Counted from the stretch's first letter, positions 27,677 to 37,438 are shown. The stretch: DNA of 64,000 nucleotides from Pseudomonadota bacterium (GCA_018817425.1 JAHITX010000011.1:1-64000), one strand, 5' to 3'. Notes: generated from the letters alone by a model not told the origin. Numbers and translations: made by a program.

Positions 27677-28759
27677 ATGAAAGTAATGACAATAATGGGC
27701 ACTCGGCCCGAAATGATTAAAATGTGGTCGGTATTAAAAAAGTTGGATGACCTGAACTTTGATCATATAATGGTTCATACGAGCCAGAATTTTACCAGGG
27801 AACTGAAAGATTTTTTCTTTGAGGATTTAGAACTGAGGGCGCCTGATTATGATCTTCAGATTGATACAAGTTCATATGGCAGAGAAGTCGCCGATGTTAT
27901 CCGGAAAAGTGATGAATTGTTTGAAAAAACTAAACCTGATGCATTAATCGTCTTAGGAGACACTTATAGCGGACTATCAGTATTACCGGCTGCTAATCGT
28001 GGGATAAAAATATTTCACATGGAGGCCGGGTTAAGGGCATGGGATAAGCGGATGCCGGAGCAGAAGAATCGTATTTTAATTGATCATATATCAGATATAT
28101 TGCTTCCGTTTAACCAGTATCACAGGGAAAACCTTATCAGGGAAGATATTCACCCGTCAAAAATATTTGTCTCCGGTAATACAACGTTTGAAGTCATGCG
28201 GGTATTTCAGGATAAAATTAAGAATAGTAATATACTTAACACTTTGAAATTAAGCCCCAAAGAGTATGTTTCAGTGACCGCGCATAGAAAAGAGAATGTC
28301 GATGATATGGAGTCTCTTCAGGCAATTCTGAAAGGTCTCGGCTTGATTTATGAAAAGTTCAAAAAAGAAGTTATTTATCCTATGCATCCTCGGACAAAAA
28401 GCAAAACCAAAGATATCTCAATTCCAAAAGGAATAAGAATTATTGATCCATTGGGATTTTACGATTTTAATCATCTCAGCATGAATGCATTCTGTCTGCT
28501 TGGAGATTCCGGCACTACGCCCGAAGAAGGCCTGTTCTATAAGGTGCCGTGCGTCAGCCTGCGAAAGACTACGGAACGACCTGAAACCGTTGAGGCTGGA
28601 GCGCATATCGTTGCAGGGATTGAGCCTGTTAACATTGTGGAAGCGGTTGAAACTGCTGTCAGCATGGAATGGAGTGCAAGATATGATCTGTATGAGGATT
28701 TCAGCCCCTCTTCAGTTGTCATCAATGTCCTGAGAAGTCAAATTACTAATTATTTTTAA
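27677..28759 (+). CDS. UDP-GlcNAc 2-epimerase family protein (WbjD/FnlC-like)
   Basis: 360-aa non-hydrolysing UDP-N-acetyl sugar 2-epimerase. Typical blocks are MGTRPEMIKMW at the start, the VLGDTYSGL loop, HMEAGLRAWDKRMPEQKNR with catalytic acidic residues, and GDSGTTPEEG with the UDP-binding region. WecB makes UDP-ManNAc; WbjD/FnlC and WbvD perform the last step to UDP-L-FucNAc/L-QuiNAc. The MGTRPE...W form and the neighbours (RmlD-like reductase, dehydratase remnant, WbuB-like transferase) favour the latter group. RBS GGAG is present. Confidence 0.85.
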   Translation: MKVMTIMGTRPEMIKMWSVLKKLDDLNFDHIMVHTSQNFTRELKDFFFEDLELRAPDYDLQIDTSSYGREVADVIRKSDELFEKTKPDALIVLGDTYSGLSVLPAANRGIKIFHMEAGLRAWDKRMPEQKNRILIDHISDILLPFNQYHRENLIREDIHPSKIFVSGNTTFEVMRVFQDKIKNSNILNTLKLSPKEYVSVTAHRKENVDDMESLQAILKGLGLIYEKFKKEVIYPMHPRTKSKTKDISIPKGIRIIDPLGFYDFNHLSMNAFCLLGDSGTTPEEGLFYKVPCVSLRKTTERPETVEAGAHIVAGIEPVNIVEAVETAVSMEWSARYDLYEDFSPSSVVINVLRSQITNYF

Positions 28760-28765
28760 TTGCCA

Positions 28766-29956
28766 ATGCGAATATTGCTCTTTGTCGTATATTATTTGCC
28801 CAGTACCATGTCGAGTGCAACGCTTATTCATGATCTTGCAGTTGAATTCCATCGATTGGGCCATGAACCTATAGTGGTAGCACCTGATGAGAACATTTTG
28901 CAAGAATATCAGGTATCATGCGAAAATGGCATAAAGGTTTTAAGAATTCGGGCTGGTAAAATAAAATCAGCGACAAGATTTGTTCGTGCCTTCAACGAAA
29001 TCAGGCTTTCAAAAACTATTTGGAAAAAGGGAAAGCACTTTTTTGATGATAATCCCTGCGATTTAATTATTTATTACTCACCATCAATTTTTTTTAGCTC
29101 TCTTGTAAAATGGTTGAAAAAGAAATTTACCTGTCCATCCTATTTAATCCTTGGCGATATTTTCCCAGAATGGGCAGTGGAAACCGGGGTCTTGCGAAAG
29201 GGCTTAATTTATAGATATTTCAAATATAAAGAACAGCAAAATTACGAAGCAGCAGATATTATCAGAGTTCAGTCTCCAGCTAATCTGCTGTATTTTAAAG
29301 AAAATGGACTGGATAAGAAGTATCGTTTAGAGGTGCTTTACAACTGGATATCCCTAACTAAAGAACATGCTCCGTGCGCTTCATATCGTGTTCGCTTAGG
29401 ATTACAAAATAAAGTAGTTTTTTTTTATGGCGGCAATATCGGTGTCGCCCAGGATGTAGATAATATTATACGTCTTGCAGATAATTTGCGAAATGAATCA
29501 GCCGCTTATTTTTTGATCGTCGGCGGCGGAAGTGAAGTAAACCGATTAAAGTCGTTAATAAATTTGAAGGGATTGACTAATATTGCTATACACGATCCTG
29601 TGAATCATCAGGAATACATGTCTATGCTCTCTGAGTTTGATGTGGGTTTGATCTCTCTTGATCGTCGCTTAAGATCGCATAATTTCCCAGGGAAGATGAT
29701 GAGCTATATGTTTCATGCCAAGCCTATATTAGCCAGCATAAACCATGGAAATGACATAAAAGAAATGCTGGAAGATAAACAAGCGGGGTTGGTCTGCATC
29801 AACGGAGAAGATGACAAACTCGCTGATAATGCAAGAAAGTTATTAGTAGATGAGAATTTGCGTTGTCAATTAGGTAACAATGCGCGTACTCTCCTGGAAA
29901 ATACGTTTTCAGTTTCAAGGGCTGCGGAACAAATCTTAGCTCATTTTATCGAGTAA
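28766..29956 (+). CDS. glycosyltransferase family 4 (WbuB-like)
   Basis: About 396-aa GT4 transferase. It opens with RILLFVVYYLPSTMSSATLI, a form seen in WbuB-type L-FucNAc transferases, has FFYGGNIGVAQDVDNIIRLA in the second domain, and ends with a C-terminal donor region (FPGKMMSYMFHAKPILA). ATG 28766 or TTG 28760 directly follows the epimerase stop. In E. coli O26 the order fnlA-fnlB-fnlC-wbuB occurs, so position after the 2-epimerase supports an amino-sugar acceptor or donor of that kind. Confidence 0.78.
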   Translation: MRILLFVVYYLPSTMSSATLIHDLAVEFHRLGHEPIVVAPDENILQEYQVSCENGIKVLRIRAGKIKSATRFVRAFNEIRLSKTIWKKGKHFFDDNPCDLIIYYSPSIFFSSLVKWLKKKFTCPSYLILGDIFPEWAVETGVLRKGLIYRYFKYKEQQNYEAADIIRVQSPANLLYFKENGLDKKYRLEVLYNWISLTKEHAPCASYRVRLGLQNKVVFFYGGNIGVAQDVDNIIRLADNLRNESAAYFLIVGGGSEVNRLKSLINLKGLTNIAIHDPVNHQEYMSMLSEFDVGLISLDRRLRSHNFPGKMMSYMFHAKPILASINHGNDIKEMLEDKQAGLVCINGEDDKLADNARKLLVDENLRCQLGNNARTLLENTFSVSRAAEQILAHFIE

Positions 29957-30054
29957 ATTAGCATGTACCTGATATAGCGAGACGAATTTTAAAAAGTAAA
30001 GATTCTAAATTTATGCTTTTGGCATAAGTATTGAAATTGCCTGGAGGTCTTTAA

Positions 30055-31011
30055 TTGCATCATGTGCTTGTTACCGGAGCAACCGGTTTTGTAGGAACAG
30101 CACTTTGTAAAGAACTGGTCAATAAAAAATGGGCTGTTCGTGCTTCTATCCGGTCACGTATCAATATACAAAGTCTTCCCGAAGAAATTGAAATAACAGA
30201 ATCAGGTTCAATCGGTCCTGATACGGACTGGTCGAAAGAATTGGTAGATGTAGAAACAATAGTACATCTTGCCGGACGGGTCCATGTTATGGAGGATTTA
30301 TCTTCTGATCCTCTTTCTGAATATCGTTTTGTAAATACAGCCGGAACAGAGAGGCTTGCACGCTGTGCAGCTTTATCTGGTGTCCGGCTTTTTATTTTTA
30401 TAAGTACAGTTAAAGTGAACGGGGAAGGTCGCGAAACTCCTTATACCGCAAAAGATGTTCCTGAACCACAAGATCCATATGGTCTGAGTAAATTGGAAGC
30501 TGAAAAAAAGTTAAAATCAGTTGCTGATGAAACCGGCATGAAGGTAGTAATTATCAGAATTCCGTTGGTCTATGGGCCGGGAGTTAGAGCAAATTTTTTA
30601 AAATTGTTACAGTCTGTTGACAAAGGAATTCCACTTCCGGTTGCCGGTATTAAAAATAAACGAAGCATGATATATCTGGGTAATCTCGTTGATCTTATTA
30701 TAAAATGTCTGGCATATAAAGGAGCAGAACAAAGGATCTATCTTGTGAGCGATGGACATGATATATCTACACCGGAGCTCGTCAGGCAAATCGCAAAATC
30801 ACTTGGGAAACCGCCAAGATTGTTTTATGTACCTCCATTTATGTTACGGCTTGGGGGTTTCTTAACCGGAAAATCTCATACCATAGAAAGACTTGTGGGT
30901 TCTCTTTACGTTGATGCATCAAAAATCAGAAAAGAATTAAATTGGAAGCCTCCTTTTACATTGGAACAGGGTCTCAAAGAAACAGCAGAATGGTACAAAA
31001 ACCGGAGTTGA
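30055..31011 (+). CDS. NAD-dependent epimerase/dehydratase (WbpV-like)
   Basis: 318-aa extended SDR. HHVLVTGATGFVGTALCKEL forms the cofactor loop, FISTVKVNGEG the catalytic Ser/Thr strand, and DPYGLSKLEAEKKL the YxxxK motif. It resembles reductases/epimerases such as WbpV that act with a phosphoglycosyl transferase to prepare UDP-QuiNAc or UDP-GalNAc. TTG start 30055 has a strong GGAGG seven bases upstream. It lies just before the initiating transferase, the usual order in O-antigen clusters. Confidence 0.82.
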   Translation: MHHVLVTGATGFVGTALCKELVNKKWAVRASIRSRINIQSLPEEIEITESGSIGPDTDWSKELVDVETIVHLAGRVHVMEDLSSDPLSEYRFVNTAGTERLARCAALSGVRLFIFISTVKVNGEGRETPYTAKDVPEPQDPYGLSKLEAEKKLKSVADETGMKVVIIRIPLVYGPGVRANFLKLLQSVDKGIPLPVAGIKNKRSMIYLGNLVDLIIKCLAYKGAEQRIYLVSDGHDISTPELVRQIAKSLGKPPRLFYVPPFMLRLGGFLTGKSHTIERLVGSLYVDASKIRKELNWKPPFTLEQGLKETAEWYKNRS

Positions 31012-31115
31012 AAAATTGATGACTGTTTTTACTGGAATACTTTACAGTAAAATTGTATTTTTATTATCAACGCATAATCTTACATAATCTTATAAGATAG
31101 TTTTCCTCTTTTATT

Positions 31116-31676
31116 ATGAAGCGGATATTTGATTTTATAATTTCTTTAATACTTTTGGCTATTTTATTTCTGCCTGTGCTGGCAATAGCTTTGCTCATTA
31201 AAACAACTTCAAAAGGACCGGTTTTTTACTGGTCCGACAGAGTAGGCATTAACAACACTATATTTAAAATGCCGAAATTCCGCACTATGAAAACAAATAC
31301 TCCTGCTGTTGCGACACATCTTTTATCAGATCCTGAAAAACATGTAACTTCTGTTGGCAGATGGCTCAGGAAAACAAGTCTGGATGAACTCCCCCAGATA
31401 TTCAGTGTGCTTAAGGGGGATATGAGCTTTGTTGGACCGAGACCGGCTTTGTTTAACCAGGATGATCTTATTGAACTCAGGACCTCAAAAGGGATACACA
31501 CTCTTATACCCGGCATTACGGGCTGGGCACAGATAAATGGCAGGGACGATCTCCCGATTCCTGTAAAAGTGGACTTTGATTATTACTACCTGCAAAACCG
31601 CTCTTTTATGTTTGATCTTAAAATATTGGCAAAAACCGTAATAAATGTTTTATTCGGCAAAGGCGTTCAGCACTGA
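31116..31676 (+). CDS. monotopic phosphoglycosyl transferase (PglC/WcaJ C-domain type)
   Basis: 186-aa bacterial sugar transferase that moves a phospho-sugar from a UDP-sugar to undecaprenyl phosphate, starting the repeat unit on the inner membrane. The N-terminal hydrophobic re-entrant helix (LILLAILFLPVLAIALLI) is followed by PKFRTMK, the catalytic pair LDELPQ (Asp-Glu) and SFVGPRPAL, then PGITGWAQINGR. The small size matches the PglC class. This is the last gene of the glycan run; about 310 bases separate it from the convergent kinase. Confidence 0.93.
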   Translation: MKRIFDFIISLILLAILFLPVLAIALLIKTTSKGPVFYWSDRVGINNTIFKMPKFRTMKTNTPAVATHLLSDPEKHVTSVGRWLRKTSLDELPQIFSVLKGDMSFVGPRPALFNQDDLIELRTSKGIHTLIPGITGWAQINGRDDLPIPVKVDFDYYYLQNRSFMFDLKILAKTVINVLFGKGVQH

Positions 31677-31989
31677 CAGTCTGATAAGCTCATATTTGCT
31701 ACAGGTATGTGTGAATCCAAGAAAATCAAAAGTTTCTGGCTTACTCTTGCCCCTTTCTTTTCTTCTCTCTACTGCGTATCTTCCAACGGGGGTTTAAAGC
31801 CCGGTATGAAAGTAATGTGAATATCGAAACAACTCCATGATACAATTCCCATAATCACCCTTTTCCTGAGGGGAATTTGAGGATGAGAACTTTTTTTGAG
31901 GGGAAATGAATATTGATTGGCTTTTCTGATTATAAGTTAACAGGAACATATAATGCGACAGTAGTATATACTAGTGTGGCGCTGAATAG
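31677..31989. other. convergent intergenic gap
   Basis: About 310 bases between the phosphoglycosyl transferase and the convergent hybrid kinase. I see no gene or clear terminator. The only pattern is TGAGGGGAA occurring twice about 27 bases apart, near 31868 and 31895. An ORF from 31913 runs into the antisense of the kinase gene and is not credible. Confidence 0.4.
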
Positions 31990-34305
31990 TTACGTTACTG
32001 TCAACATATCATTTAACACTTTACCCAGGTCATTGTCATTAAAAGGCTTGGGCATCATGCCTTTGAAACCATATTCACGAAAATTTGACATGACCGGATC
32101 ATCAGAGTAACCGCTGGAAACGACGGCCTTTACTTCAGGATCTATTTCAAGCAATATCTTTATAACATCCTTTCCTCCCATACCACCGGGAATGGTTAAG
32201 TCCAGTATGATGGCATCATAGGGTTCTCCGGATTCCCGGGCTTTTTTGAACATTGCAATTGCTTCATCGCCATCTTTTGCGAAACCTGCTTCATAACCCA
32301 GCATCTCCAGCATTTCTTCAACCATCATTCTTAAATATTTATCATCATCCATCATAAGTATTTTACCATTGCCTGTTAACAGGGCAGGTTCTTCTTTTGT
32401 CTGAATTTCTTTTCCGGAAGCAGGCAGGTAAATGTAAAATGTAGTTCCATAATCTGGTCGAGAGTTTACCGATATGTGCCCGGCGTGCTTTTTGATAACA
32501 GAATAGGCTGTTGCAAGTCCGAGACCCATTCCCGTTTGCTTGGTTGAAAAATAAGGATCAAATATCTTTGAAAGATAATTTTCGGGTATGCCTATCCCAT
32601 GATCCTTGATAGTAATCATGATGTATCTGCCCGGTTGGATAGGCAGGTTATGTTTCTCTTCTATTAGTTTGTTTTCGGCACGAATCTGTATGACTCCACC
32701 ATCCGGCATAGCCTGGTTCGCGTTTATAACAATATTGTTAATGACCTGGCTTATCTGTCCTGCATCGGCCTCAACCGGCCAGAGATTATTTGCTATAGAA
32801 AAATCGCATTTTGATTTTGAGCCGGTCAATACAAAGAGTGAGGACTCTTGCAGAATTTTAGCAATTGAATAAACTTCCTTTACAGGTGCTCCGCCTTTAG
32901 CAAAAGTCAATAACTGCATTGTTAGTGTCTGTGCCCTCTTAGATGCAGCTTCCGTAGCACTCAAAAGATCAAATATCTTATTGCCAGATTTCACATTCAT
33001 CTTAGCAAGGGAAATATTTCCCAAAATGACTGTGAGTATATTATTGAAATCATGAGCTATGCCTCCTGCAAGTATCCCAACGGATTCAAGTTTTTGAGCC
33101 TTCAAAATATCTTCTTCCGTACGTTTGCGCTCGGAAATGTCATCGAACACCACGATAAAATACTCCTTATCCGGTGAATAGACGGAGAAATCAAACCAAA
33201 CGTTTATGGCGCTAGCATAGTATTCGAAGCGCTCTGGCTGGCCGGTCAATGCCACACGGGCAAAGCGTTTTAACAACTCGGAATCGGCTTCACGGATGCC
33301 GGGAATGACCTCTGAAACCTTCTTCCCGACAACATTATTCAATCCCGTCTGGGTTTTGAATGCATTGTTGACAACAAGATAGATAAAGTCCTGCGGTTGG
33401 CCGTTCTCGAAAAGCATCCGGCAATACGCGAATCCCTCCAACATATTTTCAAAAAGCGTCCGATAGCGTGTCTCGCTCTCACGAAGCGCCGTTTCTCTTA
33501 CCTTTAAGGATTCCGCCATATTATTAAAGGCTTTTGCAAGTTCACCTATTTCATCTTCTGTCTCAACAGGTACCTCCTCGACCACTCCTTCCGTTCCTAA
33601 TATTTTAACACTTTTAGTTAATCTGTTAAGAGGTTTTGTTATTCTATTTAATGCGATGTATGCAGTTGCAGAACCAATTATCAGGAAAACAATACCCATC
33701 AGGATGCTTTTAAATAAAATATCATTGAACTGCTTATGCAGCATTTCCTTATCCATCGTAATCTTGACAAATCCAATAAGACGGTCACTTTTCTGATGAG
33801 GATTTTTAATAAAAAACATGGATTCTTTTACAAGGTGACCTGAGCTTGAGATTACAGGTGCCCAGAATTCTACATAGCTCTTATCCTCAAGATAAAAGGG
33901 GGAGGCAGACTTTTTCAATTTCTCAAATATCTTATTTCTTCCTTGTCCATCTCTTTCGTTTGACTTTTCTGAAATTCTTGTCTTAGGTCTTTCTTTACTA
34001 TTCAACAACTTCCCATCCAGATTAAACACAGAAACATCTAAGACATTCTCCTGTTGGAAAATTCCCTCCGCAGGGCCCTCAAGCAGTTCTTTATTTTCCG
34101 AAAATACACCAAGCCTTGAGTTATAAGCAAGAACGCTTGTAAGTACTTTTCCATCTCTTATAAGATTGTCTGTCAGGGTTTTAACCTGGTGATGAATAAA
34201 TAAAGACGTGAATGAAACAGAAATAACAAATATAAAAAGGGAAATAGCAGCAAAGACCTTTATGCGGAAATTTTCATTCAAGATTTTAAGTAAATTCAGC
34301 CTCAT
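31990..34305 (-). CDS. membrane hybrid sensor histidine kinase with receiver domain
   Basis: 771-aa inner-membrane hybrid kinase. The order is TM helix (about 18-40), periplasmic sensor region, second TM helix (near 190-215), HAMP, a PAS domain, HisKA with GGIAHDFNNILTVILGN (phospho-His), HATPase with GIGIPENYLSKIFDPYF and GMGLGLATAYSVIKKH, and a C-terminal receiver with LDLTIPGGMGG (phospho-Asp) and the conserved Lys in MPKPF. The receiver is not followed by a DNA-binding domain, so output must pass to another protein. The ATG at 34305 has AAAGGA in front and lies just after the stop of the upstream binding-protein gene; a longer start at 34356 overlaps it. Confidence 0.92.
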   Translation of the reverse strand: MRLNLLKILNENFRIKVFAAISLFIFVISVSFTSLFIHHQVKTLTDNLIRDGKVLTSVLAYNSRLGVFSENKELLEGPAEGIFQQENVLDVSVFNLDGKLLNSKERPKTRISEKSNERDGQGRNKIFEKLKKSASPFYLEDKSYVEFWAPVISSSGHLVKESMFFIKNPHQKSDRLIGFVKITMDKEMLHKQFNDILFKSILMGIVFLIIGSATAYIALNRITKPLNRLTKSVKILGTEGVVEEVPVETEDEIGELAKAFNNMAESLKVRETALRESETRYRTLFENMLEGFAYCRMLFENGQPQDFIYLVVNNAFKTQTGLNNVVGKKVSEVIPGIREADSELLKRFARVALTGQPERFEYYASAINVWFDFSVYSPDKEYFIVVFDDISERKRTEEDILKAQKLESVGILAGGIAHDFNNILTVILGNISLAKMNVKSGNKIFDLLSATEAASKRAQTLTMQLLTFAKGGAPVKEVYSIAKILQESSLFVLTGSKSKCDFSIANNLWPVEADAGQISQVINNIVINANQAMPDGGVIQIRAENKLIEEKHNLPIQPGRYIMITIKDHGIGIPENYLSKIFDPYFSTKQTGMGLGLATAYSVIKKHAGHISVNSRPDYGTTFYIYLPASGKEIQTKEEPALLTGNGKILMMDDDKYLRMMVEEMLEMLGYEAGFAKDGDEAIAMFKKARESGEPYDAIILDLTIPGGMGGKDVIKILLEIDPEVKAVVSSGYSDDPVMSNFREYGFKGMMPKPFNDNDLGKVLNDMLTVT

Positions 34306-34315
34306 TTCATTTCCT

Positions 34316-35218
34316 TTAGTTAATGACCCTTGCTTTCCTGATAACTTTTTCTTCAATACTAATTCCTAACTTTTTTGCTACATTAAGATTAATCGTTATG
34401 ATTGCTTTCCTTGCATCTACCTGCTTACCGTTTAATATATTACTTCCAGAGAGTATCTTTTTAGCCATCTCTCCTGCCTGAGAACCCATATCAAAAGCAT
34501 CTACGCCTATCGACATTAGCGCTCCAATCTCCACATACTTTTCCGAAAATGCAATGATAGGTATTTTGTTTTCAAGGGAGAATAGAAGCATAAATTCAAC
34601 TGTTTCAGGGGTAATAACCGTCAGATCCGGGAGCATCCAGAAGGCATCTATCTTTCCTTCCATATCCTGTATTAATTGAGGAACATCCTTGGAATTATAA
34701 ACTTGCTTATCAACCAGTTCAATAGCAAATTTACCAGCGGCATCTTTTGACTCTTTTGCAAGATGGCCTGTTCTATCCTTGTCATATAAAAGGCCGATAG
34801 CTTTTAATTCCGGCATTACGGATAAAAGAGTAGCTAACTGCTCTTCCTGGGAAATATGCATACCGACACCGACGATATTCTTTTCCCCGGAGAGTATAGA
34901 CAAGGGATTTAAGACCATGACATATATAACTGGAATATCTTTTATTCTTTTTATCTTCAAGAGGGCGTCCATCCCTATTGCAAGAACCATATCGGGACTG
35001 ATCATATTGATCTGTCTTGCAACATCTGCACCTTGCAATTCTGAGATAATAAGCCTTTTAATCTGGGTATCGCAAACATTTTTGAAACCCTCGATGGCAT
35101 CTTCGTACGGTTGTACTCTGCTACTTTGGACGACCACAACCTCTTGTCCGGCCCAGGCTAAATCCTGACAAAGAGTTAAAAATATTAAAATAACCAGTAT
35201 GGAAAGTTTTCTTATCAC
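34316..35218 (-). CDS. periplasmic ABC-type substrate-binding protein
   Basis: 300-aa protein of the ABC_sub_bind family with a signal peptide (KLSILVILIFLTLCQDLAWA, cleavage near residue 23). Its body shows the two-lobed binding fold, with VLAIGMDALLKIK and later IPIIAFSEKYVEIGALMSIG. No ABC permease or ATPase lies beside it; instead the next gene, nine bases downstream, is a membrane sensor kinase. That pairing suggests a ligand-sensing role in which the bound protein signals to the kinase. The ligand is unknown. It is transcribed divergently from the TonB-dependent receptor. Confidence 0.85.
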   Translation of the reverse strand: MIRKLSILVILIFLTLCQDLAWAGQEVVVVQSSRVQPYEDAIEGFKNVCDTQIKRLIISELQGADVARQINMISPDMVLAIGMDALLKIKRIKDIPVIYVMVLNPLSILSGEKNIVGVGMHISQEEQLATLLSVMPELKAIGLLYDKDRTGHLAKESKDAAGKFAIELVDKQVYNSKDVPQLIQDMEGKIDAFWMLPDLTVITPETVEFMLLFSLENKIPIIAFSEKYVEIGALMSIGVDAFDMGSQAGEMAKKILSGSNILNGKQVDARKAIITINLNVAKKLGISIEEKVIRKARVIN

Positions 35219-35297
35219 TATATTCTCATATGCTGGCTTGGAATGTATGCAAACGAATTCTCAAGTTTTTGTAAAAAAATATATTAATTGCTTGAAA

Positions 35298-35340
35298 ATA
35301 ATAAATTAAATTGATAATAAATTAAAATAATAATAAATTA
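35298..35340. repeat. three ATAATAAATTA copies phased at 16 bp
   Basis: The 11-mer ATAATAAATTA occurs at 35298, 35314 and 35330, exactly 16 bases apart, inside the AT-rich region between the divergent binding-protein and TonB-receptor genes. The last copy ends 34 bases before the receptor ATG. It could be a set of protein-binding sites or only AT-rich slippage. Confidence 0.6.
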
Positions 35341-35374
35341 TTAACATAAATTATTTGTTCTGAAAACTCTTTTT

Positions 35375-37348
35375 ATGAAGAAAACAGAAATGAATTATTC
35401 ATGTAGCCATTTTCATAAAATATGCATCTTCTTGCTTTGTTTTGTTCTTACAATGACTGCCTTTTGTGGGGCTTTCGCTGCCCAGTCTCAAGATGAAATG
35501 GATGTTCTTCGCCTGTTTTATAAGGAAAAAGATCTTGTTGTGTCTGCTACCAGACATCCTAAACCCATTTCTCAGGTTGCGGAAAACATCACGGTTGTCA
35601 CTGCAAAAGAAATAGAGGAGATGAATGCCCATACGGTGGCGGAAGTTCTTGCAAGAATACCCGGACTGTTTGTTGTTTCCAGCCAGGGTACAGGCATTTT
35701 CGGCTCAACTTCCCTCACAAAAATTCAGGGTACTGAAGACATGCACGTACTTGTTCAGGTGGATGGGATGACCTGGAATTTCTTAAGCAGCGGAGCAGCC
35801 GAGACCAATTCAATTCCTGTCGGCATTATTGAGCGCATAGAGGTCATTAAAGGACCGGCATCATCTGCCTGGGGTTCAGCCCTGGGAGGTGTTGTTAACA
35901 TCATAACAAAGGCAGCGGGAAGCTCTGAAAGACCTTCTGGTTCAGTAAGCACTTCTTATGGTGAAAAAAATACGCAGGATTACAGGGCCGAGATCTTTGG
36001 AAAAGAAGGAATTGTGGGTTATTATCTGTATGCCGGCAGGCAATATTCAGAAGGTCAGATGTCTTCGAGAGACTTTGATACCAATAGCTTTTATTCAAAA
36101 TTTCATATCCCTTTTTCAGAAAATATGGCCATGGGTTTTAGCATGGGCTACAGTGACCCGCAAAACTCACTGGGTGATTTCCCCACCGGAGACATCAGTT
36201 CAACAAACAGCAGCCGAACTTTTTTTACAACAGCTTACTTTGACGCATCCATTACCGAGAAATTTGATTTGAATATATCATTACATAATTTCAAACAAAG
36301 AAGCGATATAGTGAATAAGGCCTTGGGGCTGGGGCTTTATGGTACGCTCGGGCAATTTGTTTCTGATAACCTTTATGAAGAAAAAACTACCGGAGGAAGC
36401 GGCAAACTTGTATATAAGCACGGAATGCACACAGCCGTTCTTGGTGTTGATGCTGACAGTGGTAAGCTCGATCAGACATTTGTCTCAGGGGCCTATCTAC
36501 AATCGAAAAATGCTCCGGCAAAATCAATAACACATCCCGATGTTGACCGGTGGGCGGTATACTTTAACGATACTATAGTAATCGACAGATTGTCGATTAC
36601 ACCCGGTATCCGCTACGATCATAACAGCATTACCGGCTCCTTTACAAGCCCCTCTCTGGGAGCTACCTACCGGCTTGGTGAAGATTCAATTTTACGGGCT
36701 TCTGTGGCAAGAGGCTTTACCATGCCTCCCCTTTCCTGGACCTCAGGAGGAGGATTATTCCTTGATCCGAATTCATCCCTTAAGCCTGAAAAGGTCTGGT
36801 CTTATCAGGCAGGTGCGGAATCAACCGCTTTAAGGTATTTCTGGGCTAAGGTTATGGTGTTTCACCATAAGATACAAGATGTCCTCAAAAAGGAGCCGTA
36901 TGCTGGAGGAGCACCGGCATTTAATGATTTGATTATCAACAGCGGGTCAAGCAGGCGGCAGGGAATTGAGCTTGAAGCGGAAACGGTTCCCATATATAAT
37001 TTTTCTTGCCGGTCCGGGTTTGTCTATGTGGATATTAATCCTGCCACCGAGGAAGGATCTGAAAGAATTTACACATGGAATATAGGTTTAAAGTATAATG
37101 ACAAAAAATCTTTCTATGCTCAGCTCTTCGGCCACTATGTGTGGTGGGACTTTAATTCTGCGGCAGGGGCAAGTTACGATGATTTTATATGGGACTTTAA
37201 TCTAAGCAAAAAAATCTGCTCTAACCAAAAAACTGCAACGGAAATATTTTTTACAGCTCACAACATATTTAACGGATCTCAATATACCTTTAGCGATATT
37301 AAAAATCCGGAAAGATGGCTTGAAGCCGGAATACGATTCTCATTTTAA
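35375..37348 (+). CDS. TonB-dependent outer-membrane receptor
   Basis: 657-aa outer-membrane receptor. A signal peptide (hydrophobic stretch about 18-35, ending AFAAQ) precedes a TonB-box-like DLVVSATR. The plug domain follows (ITVVTAKEIEEMNAHTVAEV, then ERIEVIKGPASSAWG and GGVVNIITK). The rest is beta-barrel with the terminal aromatic RFSF expected of barrel insertion. The general form is that of BtuB/siderophore-type receptors; the ligand is not evident. It lies between the sensor pair and the RiPP precursor, so it may take up a metal complex or the mature peptide. That link is inference from position. Confidence 0.92.
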   Translation: MKKTEMNYSCSHFHKICIFLLCFVLTMTAFCGAFAAQSQDEMDVLRLFYKEKDLVVSATRHPKPISQVAENITVVTAKEIEEMNAHTVAEVLARIPGLFVVSSQGTGIFGSTSLTKIQGTEDMHVLVQVDGMTWNFLSSGAAETNSIPVGIIERIEVIKGPASSAWGSALGGVVNIITKAAGSSERPSGSVSTSYGEKNTQDYRAEIFGKEGIVGYYLYAGRQYSEGQMSSRDFDTNSFYSKFHIPFSENMAMGFSMGYSDPQNSLGDFPTGDISSTNSSRTFFTTAYFDASITEKFDLNISLHNFKQRSDIVNKALGLGLYGTLGQFVSDNLYEEKTTGGSGKLVYKHGMHTAVLGVDADSGKLDQTFVSGAYLQSKNAPAKSITHPDVDRWAVYFNDTIVIDRLSITPGIRYDHNSITGSFTSPSLGATYRLGEDSILRASVARGFTMPPLSWTSGGGLFLDPNSSLKPEKVWSYQAGAESTALRYFWAKVMVFHHKIQDVLKKEPYAGGAPAFNDLIINSGSSRRQGIELEAETVPIYNFSCRSGFVYVDINPATEEGSERIYTWNIGLKYNDKKSFYAQLFGHYVWWDFNSAAGASYDDFIWDFNLSKKICSNQKTATEIFFTAHNIFNGSQYTFSDIKNPERWLEAGIRFSF

Positions 37349-37404
37349 AACAGTTCATTCATATGTTTTTGCTGTTATTACAATGTTATAAGCCTTGTAT
37401 TTAA

Positions 37405-37419
37405 ATTGGTTAAACCAAT
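37405..37419. promoter_or_regulatory. 15-bp perfect inverted repeat (possible operator)
   Basis: ATTGGTT-A-AACCAAT has seven-base arms around a single base, 20 bases upstream of a sigma-54-like promoter in front of the peptide precursor. Regulator-binding site is a guess; no regulator gene adjoins. Confidence 0.4.
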
Positions 37420-37438
37420 AAAATTTAAGTTCTGTTGT

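Noticed and set aside
30019-30035. Second sigma-54-like box TTGGCAT-N5-TTGA before the WbpV-like gene
   Set aside because: The start site it predicts (near 30045) falls inside the GGAGG ribosome-binding site of the gene at 30055, and the last -12 base does not match.
31913-32110. 65-aa + strand ORF
   Set aside because: Mostly antisense to the receiver domain of the hybrid kinase, with no RBS or recognisable motif.
34779-35168. 129-aa + strand ORF
   Set aside because: Entirely antisense to the binding-protein gene, whose frame shows signal peptide and family motifs.
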